Assembly: GCF_008802355.1 (NCBI RefSeq)
Contig: NZ_VZRA01000005.1
Coordinates: forward strand, 1 to 63,209
Direction of reading: 5' to 3'
Origin: Oryzomonas sagensis
GTDB lineage: Bacteria > Desulfobacterota > Desulfuromonadia > Geobacterales > Pseudopelobacteraceae
Length of the DNA: 63,209 nt
The translations under genes were made by a program, and so were the position numbers. A model generated the notes under the pieces. The model was not told the DNA's origin, made no database searches, and was given only the letters and a program-made list of their open reading frames with translations. Position 1 is the stretch's first letter, and every line of letters starts with the position of its first letter. This document shows, one piece after another, positions 37,971 to 46,733 of this stretch.

Positions 37971-38007
37971 TACAGCGCCGGGCCCCCTTATGAGGTGTTG
38001 AACAGCC

Positions 38008-39132
38008 ATGGTCAACGGCAACCATCGTCTTCCATTCCGCTATTGCGAGCCGGCCTGCTTCGGCGGCCTGCTGGATGATCCGCTCATCTTCCTGCGCATC
38101 CGGCCCCTGGGACGTGCTCTGCTCTTCGACTGCGGGCAGATCGCCCATTTGGCCAAGCGGGTCGTCAAACCCATCGCGGCGGTCTTCATCACCCACGCCC
38201 ACATGGATCACATCATGGGACTTCCCACCCTGGTGCGCCACCACCACGCATCCCCCCGCCCTCTGGACGTCTTCGGTCCACCCGGCATCGCCGAACGGGT
38301 CCAACATCTATTGGGGGGATACGACTGGAATCTGGCCGAACCGACCTGGTTTACCCTGCGACTCCACGAGGTCCATGCCGACCGTATCATCCACTACCGT
38401 TTTCCCGGACCCGACCGGTTCATAGGCACCTGTGAGGGCGAAGAACCCCGCATCGGCCGGGAGATCTGGGCATGCCGCTACCTATCCGTCGAGGCCGAGA
38501 TACTGGATCACAAGCTGCCGGTGCTCGCTTTCCGGGCCAACGAACAACCCCACTTCACCATTGACCCCACCAAGCTGGAGGCCCACGGGCTGGTAGCCGG
38601 CGAGTGGCTGCGGGACCTGAAGACCAGGGTGTGGAAAGGTTACGGGCAGCATGAGGTGCTGGTCACCCGGCGGGACGGAGAAGGATCGAGGGAAGAGCCG
38701 GCCGGCGATCCAACAGCCCTGTACGAGGCCATCCGCGCCCAGGAGACGACCGCCTCCCTGGGCTATGTCACAGACGTCGGCTGGACCAGGGAAAACGTGG
38801 CCGTCATGGAGCGTTTCATGGGAGGCTTGACGCTACTCTGTGCCGAGTGCACCTTTCTGGAGGCGGATGTGCACAAGGCCCGGGCTTCCTACCATCTCAC
38901 CACCGGCGACCTGAACCGTCTGGCGGGACGCCTGGTGCCACGTTACCTGCTCCCCCTGCACCTCTCCAAGAGCTACCTGCGCCGCACCGTGGATCTGTAC
39001 CACGAACTGCAACCACCCCAGGGAACCGAGATCCTACGACTCCCCAAGCACATCGTTCCCGCGCCGGTCGGCGTTGCCGACGTGGCTGCCTGGCTGCGGC
39101 CCGGTGGAGGGAACGGGAGAGAAACCGGATGA
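38008..39132 (+). CDS. Metallo-beta-lactamase-fold protein (RNase Z-like)
   Basis: 374 residues. The metal site is FITHAHMDHIMGLPTLV (HxHxDH), with a further His in LPLHLSKSYL and the Asp in YVTDVGWT. The layout resembles tRNase Z/ElaC-like proteins, but about 60 residues longer. It might process RNA or act on small phosphoesters; this is not decided by sequence. Confidence 0.78.
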   Translation: MVNGNHRLPFRYCEPACFGGLLDDPLIFLRIRPLGRALLFDCGQIAHLAKRVVKPIAAVFITHAHMDHIMGLPTLVRHHHASPRPLDVFGPPGIAERVQHLLGGYDWNLAEPTWFTLRLHEVHADRIIHYRFPGPDRFIGTCEGEEPRIGREIWACRYLSVEAEILDHKLPVLAFRANEQPHFTIDPTKLEAHGLVAGEWLRDLKTRVWKGYGQHEVLVTRRDGEGSREEPAGDPTALYEAIRAQETTASLGYVTDVGWTRENVAVMERFMGGLTLLCAECTFLEADVHKARASYHLTTGDLNRLAGRLVPRYLLPLHLSKSYLRRTVDLYHELQPPQGTEILRLPKHIVPAPVGVADVAAWLRPGGGNGRETG

Positions 39133-39295
39133 CGCCGCGGCAACCGATAGGAGTGCGGGCACGTGAGCAACAACGGCCGAACCAGCAGTCAAGACCAGGG
39201 TAATCCATGCCGGACGAGCCAAGATAAGGCGTGGAGGAAACGGTAATGCGTCTGAATCCGTCGGCACACTCGATACGAAAGGAAGGTTGGAAGGC

Positions 39296-39550
39296 TTAGC
39301 GGGGCTTCGCCCGTGGGGTTGCATCTTTGGTCTGGGCATCCTTGCCGCTGCCGTTCCGGGCGTCGGCCTCTGCCGCCTTTGCCATGGCTTCACGCGAAAT
39401 GGTCACTGAATCGCTCTTTGCCTTTTGCGTGTTCTTCTGGGCGATGGTGCCGACGACCGCCGCCGTAGCGCTGTTGTTCGCCTGGGCCAGTGGATTGAGG
39501 TTCGTCGGGGTTCCCACAATGACAGCGGGTGAAAGTTGAGCCAGTGGCAT
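39296..39550 (-). CDS. Small hypothetical protein
   Basis: 84 residues, Ala-rich, with low complexity at the C-terminus and the motif SDSVTISREAMAKAAE, which occurs in short uncharacterised proteins of related bacteria (recollection, not a search). No signal peptide or membrane segment. Function unknown. Confidence 0.5.
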   Translation of the reverse strand: MPLAQLSPAVIVGTPTNLNPLAQANNSATAAVVGTIAQKNTQKAKSDSVTISREAMAKAAEADARNGSGKDAQTKDATPRAKPR

Positions 39551-39835
39551 TGATAGCCTCCATGTGATCGATATAGTAACATTATCGGCAACGTAGGAAC
39601 TATTTCAAGCGTTGCCTTCCGGTGGCGGCCGAGGCCGGTCCCCTTTCTCCTGCTCTTTTCTATGCAAGAGGAGACGTTTGGGTGGGCTCGGGATCGATTG
39701 CCATTAATCCTGATACCCATCTTACGATCTGTCAATTTTTTAATATGACAAATAACGTGCAAGGCTTCCCGGCGCCAGTCGCCATCTAGGGCTTGAGTTT
39801 TGACCAAAATTAGGATAAGGTACGCACTCATTTTT

Positions 39836-39925
39836 GGAGAAGTGGCCGAGTGGTCGAAGGCGCTTGACTCGAAATCAAGTGTGGGGGTGACTCCACCTAG
39901 GGTTCGAATCCCTACTTCTCCGCCA
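39836..39925 (+). tRNA. tRNA-Ser (anticodon CGA)
   Basis: A class II tRNA with a long variable arm, acceptor GGAGAAG/CTTCTCC, anticodon loop CTCGAAA (CGA) and encoded CCA. The AT-rich region with accessory genes begins beyond it, so it is a candidate integration point. Confidence 0.95.
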
Positions 39926-39932
39926 TAAAAAC

Positions 39933-39970
39933 AAAGGGTTACAGCAATCGTGCTGCAACCCTTTCTTTTT
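39933..39970 (+). terminator. Terminator after tRNA-Ser
   Basis: An AAAGGGTT-ACAGCA arm pairs with TGCTG-CAACCCTTT and is followed by CTTTTT. Close downstream the near-repeat GGTAGCAATTT/AGTAGCAAAAATT resembles sequences often seen next to tRNA-integrated elements, but no integrase is here. Confidence 0.75.
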
Positions 39971-40043
39971 AAAACTTGGTCTTTTGGTAGCAATTTAGTA
40001 GCAAAAATTGTTTTTTAGATCAGCCTGTAACAAAATACCCCTC

Positions 40044-41471
40044 TCAAAAATCACTCGAGACATAATGTTTTTGACCCGCGCTATCATTCCAACGAACGTG
40101 CAAACTCAATTCCCCTTCGTATCCCCATAAACACGTAACGAGAAAAGAATTAACACCCGGCTGATGAACATAATGGATAGGGTCGGATATCCATGTAATA
40201 TCCGTATTGCCGTAAAAAGCTCGTAGCGCTTGTTGGATAAAGGCGCGCCCGGCAGGGGGCTCTTCAATAAAAATGTTAGTTTTTGGGGGGAGGACGGGAA
40301 TTATTTTCTTTATTGCCACCAGAAACCGGGCGGTTTGTTCGTTTCCGTTTTGCCACTCCACTCCTCGAGCCTGAACCAGCCCGTAGTTCAGCGGGATGAA
40401 CAATGAGAAAAAAATGACCACTCCGCACAGGAATACCGTTCGGGAGAATTTCTCCCGCAGGCGCACCATGACCGCCCCCAGGACAAGGGACGAGCCGATG
40501 GAGGTGATATACATGTACCGGCTGATTGAATTGGCAATATATATCGGTTCAAGATGGCCAAGGCTCGTAAAGCTCTGCGGCAGGAACGCCAAAAATATCC
40601 AGCCATAGCCGAAATAGAGGAGCTTTCTGTTTTTCACCCAGAAAAAGCTGGCGACAATCCCGATAATGGTCGCAGGGATCGCCGGGTTGTCAGGTTTCAG
40701 GAACCCCTCGGGGCGTAGAAAAAATACGCTCCATGGGGTTAGAAGGGAATGAAGCGGCCTTATTTTGAAAAATTGAATATGTTCGGCGCTGGTGTTGAGC
40801 AGAACGTTAAAGACCAGATGATTGGTTAAGGCATACGCGACGATTACGGCCGCATACGGCACAGTCCTCATGATGGTCTCTTTAACGGACCGCAACCCGT
40901 CAAAGAAGGTCAATTCCAGCAAGAGAATGATAAATGGCATCGAGGCGGCGTCTTCCTTGCTGAACATGGCCACGAGATATGAAGCGATCGAAAGGAGGAG
41001 ATGCTTCCGGGAACCCTCCTGGCGGTAAACGACATAAAGGTACAACGTGATCAGGTAAAAAAAGACATTTATCAGCGTATTGCTCGCCGCCTTCCAGAAG
41101 AGCGCATCACAGCCGACGGAGTTCAGGACGAAGATCCCCCCGCAGATGGCGGCAAGAATCTTGTCCCCTGTCAGCCGCATGAGAAAAATACAGAGCAGGA
41201 CGGAATCGACGGCGTGCATGACTACGCCGAACAGATTGTACCCGAAGGGATCGAGGCCCGACAGAGCATAGAGCGGCCACCAGACGGTGTTGGATACTAC
41301 CCGTATGGTGCCGTAGCCCAACAAAACCGCCAGCGGCCCGTGGAACATATTCTCCAGGTATTTGAAATCATCATCCACAAAAAAATTATTCAGGAATTTG
41401 TAGTAGTACAAAAAAGAAGCGGCCACAGCCGCCAAAGCAAAAACGCCAACATATTTCCAATCGATTTTCAC
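40044..41471 (-). CDS. GT-C-type membrane glycosyltransferase-like protein
   Basis: 475 residues with about ten membrane helices. The first extracytoplasmic loop has FLNNFFVDDDFKYLENM, an acidic DDD patch as in lipid-linked sugar-using GT-C transferases, and SKEDAAS occurs later. It would transfer a sugar from a polyprenyl carrier outside the inner membrane. It starts at GTG 41471 in a GTGA overlap with the GT2 gene, consistent with a donor-synthase/transferase pair. Confidence 0.72.
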   Translation of the reverse strand: MKIDWKYVGVFALAAVAASFLYYYKFLNNFFVDDDFKYLENMFHGPLAVLLGYGTIRVVSNTVWWPLYALSGLDPFGYNLFGVVMHAVDSVLLCIFLMRLTGDKILAAICGGIFVLNSVGCDALFWKAASNTLINVFFYLITLYLYVVYRQEGSRKHLLLSIASYLVAMFSKEDAASMPFIILLLELTFFDGLRSVKETIMRTVPYAAVIVAYALTNHLVFNVLLNTSAEHIQFFKIRPLHSLLTPWSVFFLRPEGFLKPDNPAIPATIIGIVASFFWVKNRKLLYFGYGWIFLAFLPQSFTSLGHLEPIYIANSISRYMYITSIGSSLVLGAVMVRLREKFSRTVFLCGVVIFFSLFIPLNYGLVQARGVEWQNGNEQTARFLVAIKKIIPVLPPKTNIFIEEPPAGRAFIQQALRAFYGNTDITWISDPIHYVHQPGVNSFLVTCLWGYEGELSLHVRWNDSAGQKHYVSSDF

Positions 41472-42223
41472 TTGCGGGGTTCTCCTTGTAATGTGCCCAT
41501 GCGCTCAATGGCATATTTATTTCGCAACTCGTTGATCCGTATTCTGATCACGTCGAAGAGCATGCTGACGGAATCACGAATCAGCCGGATCTTTCCGCCT
41601 TTGACGTCCCGCCAATTTATCGGTATCTCGGAAATGTACAACCCGTTTCGCTTTGCGATACAAAGGATCTCGACATCAAATCCGAAGCCGTCCAACTGCT
41701 GAAGGGAGAAAATCCGGGCAGCCGCTCCGGCCGTAAAAAGCTTAAAGCCGCACTGGGTATCACGGATACCCCTTACGGCCATTGTTCGTACGATAGTGTT
41801 GAATACCGCGCCAATTAACTTACGATGCATCCGTGCTTTCACCGAACACGCATCGCTCAGCAACGCGCGGGAGCCTATCGCCACATCCGCCCCGGCCTCG
41901 ATGGACCGTTCAAGCCGTTCGAGCTCTTCAATCGGCGTGGCGCCGTCGGCATCGGCAAACAGGCGCAACCTGCCGACGGCCTGCCGCATCCCCGTCTTTA
42001 CCGCAAATCCCTTCCCACGGTTGCGGGGAAGCCGGATAAGCTTCACGTTTGCATTCAACGCCATGAAGCGTTTGACGACCGCCGCGGTGGCGTCGGTGCT
42101 GCCGTCATCCACCACCAGGATTTCATAGATGCGCTTTTTTTGTTCGAGGTACTGCAGGATGCTGTCAAGATAGTATGGGAGCCGGTTTTCTTCATTATAA
42201 GCGGGGATTATAATCGAGATCAT
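41468..42223 (-). CDS. Dolichyl-phosphate glucose-type glycosyltransferase (GT2)
   Basis: About 251 residues. SIIIPAYNEENRLPYYLDSIL, ILVVDDGSTDATAA and LFADADGATPIEEL (DxD) match dolichyl-phosphate beta-glucosyltransferase-like enzymes. It makes the lipid-linked sugar for the next gene. ATG 42223 has GGAGCTTACGGA upstream; the first 24 residues of the longer frame are not family-like. Confidence 0.82.
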   Translation of the reverse strand: MISIIIPAYNEENRLPYYLDSILQYLEQKKRIYEILVVDDGSTDATAAVVKRFMALNANVKLIRLPRNRGKGFAVKTGMRQAVGRLRLFADADGATPIEELERLERSIEAGADVAIGSRALLSDACSVKARMHRKLIGAVFNTIVRTMAVRGIRDTQCGFKLFTAGAAARIFSLQQLDGFGFDVEILCIAKRNGLYISEIPINWRDVKGGKIRLIRDSVSMLFDVIRIRINELRNKYAIERMGTLQGEPRK

Positions 42224-42521
42224 TCCGTAAGCTCCAGGCGGCAAAGGAGGAAATGCTTTAATGAGTATGCAAGATATTGTCCAAAAGCATCTCATTTCCC
42301 GTGCCGGTTGAACTTCTCGATCACGGCCTGATTTGCCTCATCTTTACCAAGCGTAACGGTTCAATTCACACCAGCAGACTCTAGTCGGCAAAACTATGCC
42401 GGATGTGATAGGGCGCGCAACCTGATCATCAAGACGATAGCGGTTATGGCTCGCTTATATTTTGTCTGATGCCTGGTATCCTCTTCAGTAGCAATATGCG
42501 GGAAATGCTTCCCGTGCCAAA

Positions 42522-44432
42522 CTACCGTTTTCTTAACACCCGTGAATCTCCCAAACGGATGGTAACCTTTTCACTATCGAAGTATTCAAGCAGAGGGATC
42601 AGATACTTGCGTGACAGGCCGGTTATATTGCGGTATTCAGGGGGGGTTATTCCTCCTTTATCTTGGAGATAGGATACCAATTTGTCTCGTAAGCCACTCA
42701 AGACCGCCCCTGCGTAGAACAAATCATGAGAGACCCGCACCGCATCGCCGTTGCGAGTCAACATGGCCATGGTATCGCGAACGCACTTCTCATCACAGCG
42801 GAGGCGCTCCATGATCTCCTTGACCGTAGGGGCTTCGATTCCCCTCTCCTGAAGAAACAATATAATGGCATCGCCCAGGTTGGCAGTAGAGCGTGTCGGA
42901 CGCGAGATCTGCCCTGTCAGCTTCACAATATCCCGGTCGGGCAGCAGCTTGCCTTCATGCTCCAACGCAAGCAGAAGCGGGGTATAGAAGCGCTGGTCAC
43001 TCCTTTGCGGTAGGCGTGTTTTGAGTTCTTCCTTTCCTATCCCGTTTTTCAGCGGATTGGCCGTCACATAGGTGGCGACTTCGTCCAACAGCACCTTTTT
43101 GAGCGTTGCAAAGGCCTCCCGGCCCAGCAGGATTCGCGGCTCTCGCGCCATTTGAACGATATCGCCGGAGGACAGCAGCGCCGCGAGTGCTGCTTCAGCC
43201 GGTTTCCGGGGGATACCGGAGCGCAACAGGAGATCTTCGAACGAGATTCCGGATAATAGGCTTTGCCCAACGATCAGCGAGATGATGCACCGGTCTTCCC
43301 GGCCATCCAGGGAGGCGAGCAGTTGTATGGCTTCCTCGTTCCGCCGCCGGCGTCGTGGCGGGAAGGGGTCGAGCACCACGCCTCCTCCCACGGTAGTGGC
43401 AGGTGAGGCGGTGCGCAGGATATAGCTGTCCCCTGAAATCAGCAGCACCGGCTCATTAAGGCGCAATTGCACATAGGCGCTGTCTCCGGGCCGGAGGGCG
43501 TCACGGTCCAGCAGGATTACCTGGGCCTGCACATCGTATGTGGCCGAATGGAGACGTACGCCGGCACGGTGTTTCAACTCACGGGTCGCCGTGTGCAGAT
43601 AATCGAGGCGGGCGTCCACAACTCGAGTTGGCTGGAACACGCCACGTGGCGTGACCACGTCTCCGCGGCGCACCTCATCCAGATCCACACCTTGCAGGTT
43701 GACCGCCAGGCGCTGGCCTGCCGCCCCTTTATCGACCTTGCACCCATGGGCCTGTATGCTGCGGACTCGCCCTTCTCTGCCCGTGGGAAGCAATGCCAAC
43801 TCGTTTCCTACGGCAATCTCCCCTGACAGCAGTGTCCCGGTCACCACGGTGCCGAAACCGGCCACGGTAAAGACCCGGTCCACAGGCAGCCGGAAATGGC
43901 CTTCACGCCGTTTCTCGGAAGCAACGTCCGCCAGCAGCGCCAACTTTTTCTTCAACACGTCGAGGCCTGCGCCGGTGCGCGCCGATACCGGTACGATCGG
44001 GGTGTTTTCCAAGAAGCTGCCGGCCACGAACTCCCGCGTTTCTTCGGTGACAAGTTCCAGCCATTCTTTGTCCACCATGTCGCTTTTGGTCAGGGCTACC
44101 AAGCCGCTTTTGACTCCCAGAAGTCGCAGGATATCCAGGTGCTCTCGCGTCTGTGGCATGATCCCTTCGTCAGCGGCAATCACCAGCATGACCACGTCCA
44201 TACCGCCAACGCCAGCCACCATGGCCCGTACGAATTTTTCATGCCCCGGCACGTCGACTATCCCGAACGTAATGTCTCGGGAAAGCTCCAAGTGGGCAAA
44301 TCCCAGTTCAATGGTGATGCCGCGAGCCTTTTCCTCCTTGAGGCGGTCGGTGTCAATACCGGTCAGTGCCCGTACCAGCGAGGTCTTGCCGTGGTCAATA
44401 TGGCCTGCCGTGCCGAGTATAAGGTGTTTCAT
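42522..44432 (-). CDS. selB: Selenocysteine-specific elongation factor SelB
   Basis: About 636 residues. The GTPase domain has [17 protein letters not shown] (G1), [12 protein letters not shown] (G3) and TKSDMVD (G4), with the GITIELGFA switch typical of SelB. EF-Tu-like domains II/III and winged-helix domains at the C-terminus follow; the last ones should bind SECIS hairpins. SelB delivers Sec-tRNA to UGA. It is close to tRNA-Sec and about 8-12 kb from two UGA-containing genes. selA is not adjacent. ATG 44432 is preferred over the upstream 44465. Confidence 0.95.
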   Translation of the reverse strand: MKHLILGTAGHIDHGKTSLVRALTGIDTDRLKEEKARGITIELGFAHLELSRDITFGIVDVPGHEKFVRAMVAGVGGMDVVMLVIAADEGIMPQTREHLDILRLLGVKSGLVALTKSDMVDKEWLELVTEETREFVAGSFLENTPIVPVSARTGAGLDVLKKKLALLADVASEKRREGHFRLPVDRVFTVAGFGTVVTGTLLSGEIAVGNELALLPTGREGRVRSIQAHGCKVDKGAAGQRLAVNLQGVDLDEVRRGDVVTPRGVFQPTRVVDARLDYLHTATRELKHRAGVRLHSATYDVQAQVILLDRDALRPGDSAYVQLRLNEPVLLISGDSYILRTASPATTVGGGVVLDPFPPRRRRRNEEAIQLLASLDGREDRCIISLIVGQSLLSGISFEDLLLRSGIPRKPAEAALAALLSSGDIVQMAREPRILLGREAFATLKKVLLDEVATYVTANPLKNGIGKEELKTRLPQRSDQRFYTPLLLALEHEGKLLPDRDIVKLTGQISRPTRSTANLGDAIILFLQERGIEAPTVKEIMERLRCDEKCVRDTMAMLTRNGDAVRVSHDLFYAGAVLSGLRDKLVSYLQDKGGITPPEYRNITGLSRKYLIPLLEYFDSEKVTIRLGDSRVLRKR

Positions 44433-44557
44433 TGCGACATCCCCCAAGAAAAAAACGGAATACATGCAAGACGGATTTATCCAATAATTACGAACAACTA
44501 TCGAAACGGTCGCATGGCCGCCGGCCTGGCACCAGCGCGGTGCACCAACGTTTTCCC

Positions 44558-44583
44558 GACCAAAGCATCATGATGCTTTGGTC
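44558..44583. repeat. Perfect 26-bp palindrome between selB and hemerythrin gene
   Basis: GACCAAAGCATCA is followed directly by its exact reverse complement TGATGCTTTGGTC with no spacer. It is a candidate operator upstream of selB or a terminator for the upstream gene; there is no T run on either side. The rest of the 44433-44779 interval shows no gene. Confidence 0.6.
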
Positions 44584-44779
44584 CGTTGACGATATACGGC
44601 GCATGATTCGAAATCATCCCCGCAATAGGTTATTATGTTGGCAATATTTCTGCTGGACATCGCGTAACAGTAACATTCTGGGAAAGGGTTTCTCACGAAA
44701 CTGCACACATTTTGATACGTTGGAGTGCAGCCGTTTTTTGGAGGGTGTGCGTTTTCCATGTCCGGAGGGGCGTCATCTT

Positions 44780-45208
44780 TTACGAGGCGAGGAAATCTTC
44801 GAAATCATGGTCATACGTCTCAATATGCTTAAGCCAGAGTTGGCGAACCTGTCCCAATTCTTCCGTTGTTACCTGCTGCCCCGCCCTGATACGGTGACGC
44901 AGTTCGGCAGTTTTGAGACAGACGAACTGGTGATTGAGACCGTGCTGAATGGCCTGAGGGAAGCCCACAATCCCCATAGAGATATTTTCACTGCCGACAT
45001 GTTCCAACACGGTATCCAGCAGGTGATCGAAGTCTGCCCCCAAGTCTTTATCGGGCTGCAGCAGGAGCTGCCCAAACATGGCGTCCAATTGGTCTATGAT
45101 GCTCCGGTAACGACTGTCGCAGCAGAGTTCCCTTTCGGCTAGCCGCTTGGTAGCGACCAGCATGCAGGGAAAGGGTGGATCGCATTGCCTATAAGTGTCC
45201 ATTTCCAT
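44780..45208 (-). CDS. Hemerythrin-like protein
   Basis: About 142 residues. A diiron-type His pattern is seen: FDHLLDTVLEHVGSENISM, HGLNHQFVCLKTAEL and WLKHIETYDHDFEDFL, as in bacteriohemerythrins. The family senses or carries oxygen. It lies between selB and the small frame next to tRNA-Sec. ATG 45208 or 45226 could be used. Confidence 0.75.
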   Translation of the reverse strand: MEMDTYRQCDPPFPCMLVATKRLAERELCCDSRYRSIIDQLDAMFGQLLLQPDKDLGADFDHLLDTVLEHVGSENISMGIVGFPQAIQHGLNHQFVCLKTAELRHRIRAGQQVTTEELGQVRQLWLKHIETYDHDFEDFLAS

Positions 45209-45261
45209 AATTCGCTCTCTTCGCATTTTACCGGCCCGCTGGACAACAGGCCCTCCGTTTA

Positions 45262-45405
45262 TTACGCATGTTCCAACATCACGCGGAGCCGGCCTGGCAT
45301 GACATGATCAGACGGCGGGGCGCAGTCGGAGTGCCCGCAGACGAAAGCACCTTCGGCCAACGCCTTCAGAAAGCCCACCAGGATATGCAAATCGTGAGCA
45401 GCCAT
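45262..45405 (-). CDS. Possible 47-residue protein near tRNA-Sec
   Basis: An ATG-to-TAA frame encodes a short protein with a CGHSDCAPPSDH Cys/His patch. There is no ribosome site before the ATG and no family I recognise. It is listed because it fills a gap between the hemerythrin gene and tRNA-Sec. Confidence 0.25.
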   Translation of the reverse strand: MAAHDLHILVGFLKALAEGAFVCGHSDCAPPSDHVMPGRLRVMLEHA

Positions 45406-45568
45406 GTGGGCAGGTCTACGGTGCATTTATGCTGATATCTGTAGTAATCATCCATAAGAATTGAGCGCAGGTGCAAGAGCCGAGCTGAAACCGCTTTATG
45501 TATTTTATGTCGCAAACCTCTGTCACCGAGATCGCCCTCAATATGTCGTGAGGCGGTAACTGTAAATT

Positions 45569-45666
45569 TGGCGGAAGCACATGGGAATCGAACCCACCAA
45601 GGAAATTTCTCATCTCCCTCACCGGTTTTGAAGACCGGGCCACCCACCAGCGATGGTTGTGCTTCC
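45569..45666 (-). tRNA. selC: tRNA-Sec (anticodon TCA)
   Basis: On the minus strand: an eight-pair acceptor stem GGAAGCAC/GTGCTTCC, a very long variable arm, anticodon loop CTTCAAA reading UGA (TCA at 45629-45631) and encoded CCA. These are the features of selenocysteine tRNA. It stands 1.1 kb from selB. Confidence 0.96.
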
Positions 45667-45703
45667 GTTGTAAGGTTGCCATGCCGCTCCACGTCCCCCC
45701 AGG

Positions 45704-45806
45704 CTAACCTGAATTGTCCGACGAGCTCTCCTAGTTCATCCGCCACATTCGCCAGCTTATCGACGCCCCTGGCAGGTCCATGGGCCGATTGCGCTGCCGT
45801 TTGCAT
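45704..45806 (-). pseudogene. C-terminal remnant of a methyl-accepting chemotaxis protein
   Basis: The frame reads VDKLANVADELGELVGQFRL near its end, like the last residues of Geobacter-type chemoreceptors (AEELQxLVGQFKL). Nothing before or after it fits, so this is a fragment about 35 codons long. Low certainty. Confidence 0.35.
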
Positions 45807-45838
45807 GATCTATGTGCGGCCATCTATAATTTCAATTT

Positions 45839-46615
45839 TCAACATGATCTGAGTCGCCCCGATATCTCAGCGGCTCCGCATTTGACCAAAGGCGCCAATT
45901 TTTCATCGATAATATGCTTGGTAAAGCGAGAAACCGGCCCTGATATATTCAGTGTCCCAACGATACTGCCGATTGAGTCGCGAAGAGGCGCGCTGATACA
46001 CATAACCCCCACATATAATTCTTCATTATCAATAGCAAATCCCTGCTCAGCCACCTCCTGCAAGTGTCGCAACAGATGATCCCGGTCCGTAATGGTATTT
46101 GATGTATAACGCTGCAATTTGCCAACGGGGAGATGCCGTAACAACTCTTTCTTTTTCATGAATGCCAGATGTGCCTTGCCCCCGGCCGTACAGTAGGTTG
46201 GAAGACAAGCTCCCAGCCGTGGGACAACACGAACCGGCTGGCTTGACTCAACCGCGTCGAGGCAGATACTGAAGGAATCTCTGAGAACCGCTATGTAGGT
46301 TGTTTCGTTATGCTGATGAACTTGCGACTCCAATACCGGCCTTGCATGGCGCAACAGGCCCATATGCCTGATAGCGGATTGTCCTAATCTTAAGGCCTGC
46401 AGCCCCAAGCGGCAGCGGCCTGTCGTCATATCTTTCTCTATATAGTTGCGTTTTTCCAGGGTGGTCAGCAAGCGAAGCACCTTATCCTCGGAGAGGTGCA
46501 TAGAGTCAACCAAATGGTTGAAGCTAAGCTCCCCCCCCCCACTCTGGAACTGCTCCAGGAGATCGAGAGCGTTGGTGACAGACTGTATGCAATAACGCTG
46601 TTTATCCAGGTTCAT
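45839..46615 (-). CDS. IclR-family transcriptional regulator
   Basis: 258 residues. The N-terminal winged helix-turn-helix is SVTNALDLLEQFQSGGGELSFNHLVDSMHLSEDKVLRLLTTLEKRNYI, and the effector domain carries LPTYCTAGGKAHLAFM and GFAIDNEELYVGVMCISAPLRD. IclR proteins respond to aromatic or small organic acids. It probably controls the neighbouring porin gene; ligand unknown. Confidence 0.88.
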   Translation of the reverse strand: MNLDKQRYCIQSVTNALDLLEQFQSGGGELSFNHLVDSMHLSEDKVLRLLTTLEKRNYIEKDMTTGRCRLGLQALRLGQSAIRHMGLLRHARPVLESQVHQHNETTYIAVLRDSFSICLDAVESSQPVRVVPRLGACLPTYCTAGGKAHLAFMKKKELLRHLPVGKLQRYTSNTITDRDHLLRHLQEVAEQGFAIDNEELYVGVMCISAPLRDSIGSIVGTLNISGPVSRFTKHIIDEKLAPLVKCGAAEISGRLRSC

Positions 46616-46689
46616 TTATTCGCTCCGCAAATATCAAAGCGTAGCTTTCCCTTTACTGCATTCTCTAGTTTATATAATTGATCATTCGT

Positions 46690-46717
46690 GGGTGGCGCCA
46701 TTGTAAAGGCGCCACCC
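46690..46717 (-). terminator. Hairpin after porin gene
   Basis: A GGGTGGCGCC/GGCGCCACCC ten-pair stem with an eight-base loop lies just past the porin stop. No T run follows, so it could be a transcript-end or mRNA-stability hairpin. Confidence 0.55.
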
Positions 46718-46733
46718 TTAATTAGCATATTAG

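Noticed and set aside
45366-45806. A 146-residue minus-strand frame covering tRNA-Sec
   Set aside because: Most of it is the tRNA-Sec gene read as codons. Only its first 35 codons resemble a chemoreceptor tail.
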